NCBI GenBank assembly: GCA_049890275.1
Contig: JBMHBT010000006.1
Location: 62,001 to 126,000, forward strand
Length of the DNA stretch: 64,000 nt
Direction of reading: 5' to 3'
Origin: UBA7374 sp049890275
GTDB lineage: Bacteria > Verrucomicrobiota > Verrucomicrobiia > Opitutales > Coraliomargaritaceae
Part shown: piece by piece, positions 60,751 through 64,000 of the stretch
How the letters are laid out: every line of letters begins with the position of its first letter
Numbering within the stretch: position 1 is the stretch's first letter
Translations under genes and position numbers: made by a program
Notes under the pieces: generated by a model
Told to the model about the DNA's origin: nothing
Database searches by the model: none
The model's input: only the letters and a program-made list of their open reading frames with translations

Positions 60751-62228
60751 TGGCACATTTTAAGCAAAAGCTCGGATTCGGAGAGAAGGTCGCTTATAGT
60801 TTGAGTGATGCGAGCGCGAATTTTGTTTTCCAGATACTGATGTTTTTCTCGTTCACATTTTATGTGGACGTGTTCGGGATGACAGCAGCGGCAGCCGGAA
60901 GTATGTTTCTGATTGGTCGTTTATTTGATGCAGTGACGGATCCGGCCATGGGGATTCTGGCCGATCGTACGCAAACTCGCTGGGGCAAGTTTCGTCCCTG
61001 GTTGGTTTGGTCTGCCGGACCATTTGCCTTTTTCTTTTGGCTGGCTTTTACAACACCTGACTGGGCTGGGGAATCAAAGACGATCTATGCATTTGTCACC
61101 TATTTCTTGCTCATGGCGATCTACACCGTGAACAATGTGCCCTACTGCGCCTTAAATGGTGTAATGACGGGAGATGTGAATGAGCGTACCTCACTTTCAA
61201 CTTATCGTTTTGTTGCTGCGATGGGAGCCGGTTTGATTGTACAGGGTATGACATGGCCCCTAGTTGCCAAGCTTGGGGGTGGCGATGATGCTCGAGGGTG
61301 GTCCTTAACAATTGCTCTATTTGCTGCGGTTTCCTTTGTCTTTTTCTTTATTACCTTTTTCTCGGTTAAGGAACGAGTTGAGCCGGATCCAAATCAAAAG
61401 ACCTCCGTACGCGAGGATATGGTTGATTGCTTTACGAATAAGCCATGGGTTCTGCTCTTTTTTGCCACGTTGATTATTTTCATCGTATTGTCGATGCGTG
61501 GTGGAGCGATGACTCTGTTTACTCAATACTACGTGGATCAGGACGCGCTGCATGCATTTATCACCAACTTCGGAGTTGTGGTTGCCGAGGGTGGCGAGAT
61601 GTCACTATGGCAAAAGTGGCTCAATGTCTTTGGTTTTATTATCAATGAAGATCGATCCAATGTTCACAATGTAGGCTTTGGCCTTTTTGGAATGATCTGC
61701 AATGGTGTGACGATTATTGGTGTGATTTTATCAAAGCCTTTGTCGTCATTTATAGGTAAGCGACTTGTTTTCTCTGGATCAATGTTAGCTACGGCTTTGG
61801 CTACAGCTTGGTTGTTTTTTCTGCCGGCTGATAATGTCCAAATGCAATTCATTCAAGGCTTGTGTTGGTCTGCTTGCTACGGTCCCTCAATTCCCTTACT
61901 TTGGTCCATGATTGGGGATGCTGTAGATTTCTCTGAATGGAAAACAGGCCGTAGAGCAACTGGATTTGCCTACGCAGGCGTTGTCTTTGCATTGAAAGCA
62001 GGCTTGGGCTTGGGCGGTTTTATCGGTGCCTGGTTGCTGGGTATGTACGGTTTTGAAAGTGGTGTCGAAGTCTCTTCTGAGGCATTGCTTGGGATACGAA
62101 TGACTGCCGGTTTGATTCCTGCGGCATTGTTTGTTATCGCTGGTGTGATTATGGCTTTCTACCCGATCCGGAAGGAATTAAACTTGAAGATTTCGGATGA
62201 ATTGGCGCTGCGTAGAGTCGCGCGTTAA
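60750..62228 (+). CDS. GPH-family glycoside:cation symporter
   Basis: 492 residues of the MelB/XylP-type major facilitator family. Hallmarks: EKVAYSLSDASANFVFQILM, FLIGRLFDAVTDPAMGILAD with RTQTRWGKFRPWL (the family's GxLaDRTxTRWGkfRP), YTVNNVPYCALNGVMTGD, and the second-half WSMIGDAVDFSEWKTGRRATG. About twelve membrane segments. Coupled with GH52, it most likely imports xylobiose or xylo-oligosaccharides. An unusual insert around residues 265-300 lies between helices. Confidence 0.9.
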   Translation: MAHFKQKLGFGEKVAYSLSDASANFVFQILMFFSFTFYVDVFGMTAAAAGSMFLIGRLFDAVTDPAMGILADRTQTRWGKFRPWLVWSAGPFAFFFWLAFTTPDWAGESKTIYAFVTYFLLMAIYTVNNVPYCALNGVMTGDVNERTSLSTYRFVAAMGAGLIVQGMTWPLVAKLGGGDDARGWSLTIALFAAVSFVFFFITFFSVKERVEPDPNQKTSVREDMVDCFTNKPWVLLFFATLIIFIVLSMRGGAMTLFTQYYVDQDALHAFITNFGVVVAEGGEMSLWQKWLNVFGFIINEDRSNVHNVGFGLFGMICNGVTIIGVILSKPLSSFIGKRLVFSGSMLATALATAWLFFLPADNVQMQFIQGLCWSACYGPSIPLLWSMIGDAVDFSEWKTGRRATGFAYAGVVFALKAGLGLGGFIGAWLLGMYGFESGVEVSSEALLGIRMTAGLIPAALFVIAGVIMAFYPIRKELNLKISDELALRRVAR

Positions 62229-62458
62229 GAGTAAATCCTTTTGATAATTGCATAGCGCTTTGAATAGTTGGGTTTGAGAGTATGAGGTCTCGGCTCATTA
62301 GTTTCATTATATGCTATTTATCGGTCATTAATTATAGTATACGAAATATGTATATTGCGCTACATTTGTAAGCGATTACTGCTTTTTCTAACCGTTTGAT
62401 ATCGAAGCTTACTTAATAAATTTCCTTCGAGATAGAATGGTTCCATGTCAAAATTTGT
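62229..62458. other. AT-rich gene-free spacer
   Basis: 230 bp between the symporter and the sulfatase gene. It is AT-rich and contains short words such as TATAGTATACGAAATATGTATAT but no plausible gene. It should hold the sulfatase promoter; no pair of promoter boxes could be assigned with confidence. Confidence 0.4.
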
Positions 62459-64000
62459 ATGTTGCAAATACCTTTTACCTGCAGCCTTTTGGGGGCTCTA
62501 TTAATACCTGTACTACTTTCTGCTAGTTCTCCTGTGGGTGCATATTGGGCGTTCCAAACAAACGGAAACTCAGGAGATGTCTATTCGGATGCAGTCAGTG
62601 TAAATACTTGGCCAAATGGCATACCTGTTTTTAGCTTTAGTGGCAGCAAGACAGGGATTTTTAATAATTTTGGAAATGATTTTACCGCACACAATCAAAG
62701 CGTATGGGTGCCGGGTAAGTGTCTCGTTTGGAATACTAATGCTTCCCCATCTACAGGCAACAGCTTTGAAGTCTCTTTGGACTCAACTCGCGTTGAGGAT
62801 TTTACTGTGCGACTCAAATATCGTCTTAACGGCGTAGAGAGTTCGGAGGGTATTCTTAACGCCTTTTCTTCTTTTGAATACCGTATTGGTTCGGGTGCAT
62901 TTACTGCAATTTCCGGTGTAGACTTGACCCTCTCATCTGGCAGTTCATTCAATAATGTGTGGAGTGCAGACTTATCCGGGCTTGCTGCTATTGAAGATGC
63001 CGGGCCGATAACTTTACGTTGGAATTTTCCGGATTTAATTCAGGTTACGGGAAAACAAATTCGTCTAGATGACATTGAGATTATTGGGCAATATAGCAAC
63101 CGGGAGCGCTTTTTTAGTGAGCATAACTATAATGTTCTTTTTATTTCTATTGATGATCTCAAGCCCATGCTCGGCTTATACGGGGATCCAGTTATCCAGA
63201 CGCCCAATCTAGATCGTCTGGCTGAGCGAGGAGTCGCTTTTAGTAATGCTCATTGCCAACAGGCAATCTGCAATGCTTCTCGCGTTTCTGTGATGACCGG
63301 CTTGCGGGTCGACACAACCAAGACTTGGCAATTAGAGACCTTATTCAGGGATACGGTACCCAACGTAATCACCTTGCCTCAGCATTTTGCGGCAAACGGA
63401 TATACTACGTACGGCATAGGAAAAATCTATCACGGATCGAATGAGACCAGCCAAGATGTTGTGAATTCCTGGCCGGATGGATGGGTCAATAATGAATCGC
63501 CTTACAGATACTACGGAATTGCTGCAGGAACCGAGGATGCGGGTGATAGTATGGCATCATCCACAGATGCGGGTGTAACGGATCGTGAGGGAAACCCGGT
63601 TACCGATCAGCATTATACAGACGGTTTAAATTCCGATCACGCGATTACCAAACTTGCTGATTTGGGTAGCGATTATCGAAATAATGGAACTCCGTTTTTT
63701 CTAGCACTGGGTTTTTTTAAGCCACACCTGCCTTTCAATTGTCCGATTGAATACTGGAATCTGTACAATCAATATATTTCAAATGATCTCGACTTGAGTG
63801 GATACACTGGAGTCAAAGAGGCTCCCGAGGGATCATACGTTTTTACCGCACCTTTCGCGGGTGAACCGTCTTCTTATTCAGATACCCCCAATCCGCCTAC
63901 AAGTCACGATGCGAGCCGCTTGATTCACGGTTATATGGCATGCGTCAGTTATATCGATAAATTATTTGGAGAAGTACTGGACGCTTTGGATGCCGAGGGG
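62459..64000 (+). CDS. secreted sulfatase with N-terminal beta domain (partial, C-terminus off window)
   Basis: 514 codons are present. Signal peptide (MLQIPFTCSLLGALLIPVLL, to about 28), then a beta-rich domain of about 190 residues (about 30-220) resembling a jelly-roll carbohydrate-binding or spacer module, then an alkaline-phosphatase-fold sulfatase. Metal Asp232-Asp233 are in ISIDDLKPMLGLYGDP. The formylglycine site is Cys271-Asn-Ala-Ser-Arg275, an Ala variant of CxPxR. FLALGFFKPHLPFNCPIEYW fits iduronate-2-sulfatase-like S1 sulfatases. It probably desulfates marine polysaccharides. A distinct ORF start at 62445 is out of frame. Confidence 0.85.
   Translation, partial: MLQIPFTCSLLGALLIPVLLSASSPVGAYWAFQTNGNSGDVYSDAVSVNTWPNGIPVFSFSGSKTGIFNNFGNDFTAHNQSVWVPGKCLVWNTNASPSTGNSFEVSLDSTRVEDFTVRLKYRLNGVESSEGILNAFSSFEYRIGSGAFTAISGVDLTLSSGSSFNNVWSADLSGLAAIEDAGPITLRWNFPDLIQVTGKQIRLDDIEIIGQYSNRERFFSEHNYNVLFISIDDLKPMLGLYGDPVIQTPNLDRLAERGVAFSNAHCQQAICNASRVSVMTGLRVDTTKTWQLETLFRDTVPNVITLPQHFAANGYTTYGIGKIYHGSNETSQDVVNSWPDGWVNNESPYRYYGIAAGTEDAGDSMASSTDAGVTDREGNPVTDQHYTDGLNSDHAITKLADLGSDYRNNGTPFFLALGFFKPHLPFNCPIEYWNLYNQYISNDLDLSGYTGVKEAPEGSYVFTAPFAGEPSSYSDTPNPPTSHDASRLIHGYMACVSYIDKLFGEVLDALDAEG

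Overview
The window looks like a chromosomal segment of a Gram-negative member of Verrucomicrobiota, most likely class Opitutia (a Coraliomargarita/Puniceicoccus-like bacterium). This is inferred from gene content only. There is Kdo synthesis (kdsA), a TonB receptor, a SecDF fusion with YajC, an mcsA-mcsB-clpC cluster in an outer-membrane organism, an SLA1-homology (SHD1) secreted protein, a sulfatase of the iduronate-2-sulfatase type and a GH52 xylosidase. No rRNA, tRNA, CRISPR array or insertion sequence was recognised.

Layout. 1-2675 (minus): ketosynthase, acyl carrier protein and a CrtI-type FAD desaturase/isomerase, cut by the left edge. 2840-6199: galE, then an ECF sigma factor, a single-pass anti-sigma-like protein and an HtrA-like PDZ protein that lacks all three protease residues. 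6248-10406: divergent gcvT and a fused gcvP. 10542-12043: a DUF4126 membrane protein and a sugar-phosphate nucleotidyltransferase. 12135-22195: a long plus-strand housekeeping run (menA, yajC, secDF, recJ, pdxJ, nnr, dprA, rsmE). 22450-26202 (minus): rsmD, kdsA, a tryptophan-repeat solenoid protein and tatD, separated by decayed dispersed repeats. 26445-32389: trxB, pdxH, a PHP phosphatase, lysA and a two-subunit sodium:solute symporter. 32413-35054: an RNA methyltransferase, a double-ACT protein, the SHD1 protein and a DUF3127 protein with an SSB-like tail. 35206-41260: a corrinoid/iron-type uptake locus (TonB receptor, Fur-family regulator, ABC ATPase, permease, binding protein) ending in a divergent cobalamin-adenosyltransferase-like gene. 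41262-41826: a small DUF6883/DUF4926 gene pair. 41967-50916: suhB-like, yyaL-like, argH, an amidohydrolase, a zinc-finger-less fpg, hisF and an unassigned 591-residue protein. 51125-58330: acs, ilvE, mcsA-mcsB-clpC. 58621-64000: GH52 xylosidase with a GPH-type symporter, then a secreted sulfatase cut by the right edge.

Themes. Amino-acid metabolism (glycine cleavage, argH, hisF, ilvE, lysA), vitamin B6 (pdxJ, pdxH), protein quality control (McsAB-ClpC, the sigma/anti-sigma/pseudo-HtrA module) and marine or plant polysaccharide use (xylosidase, symporter, sulfatase).

Most notable observations: the pseudoprotease envelope-stress module; the KAS-ACP-desaturase operon with an altered KAS motif; the DUF6883/DUF4926 pair; the abrupt strand-composition (G versus C) switch near 23.9-24.1 kb, independent of gene direction and bordered by inverted repeats; McsAB-ClpC without an adjacent CtsR; and a cobalamin-adenosyltransferase-like protein lacking the usual N-terminal ATP motif. 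All functional calls are by reading sequence; no database search was run.
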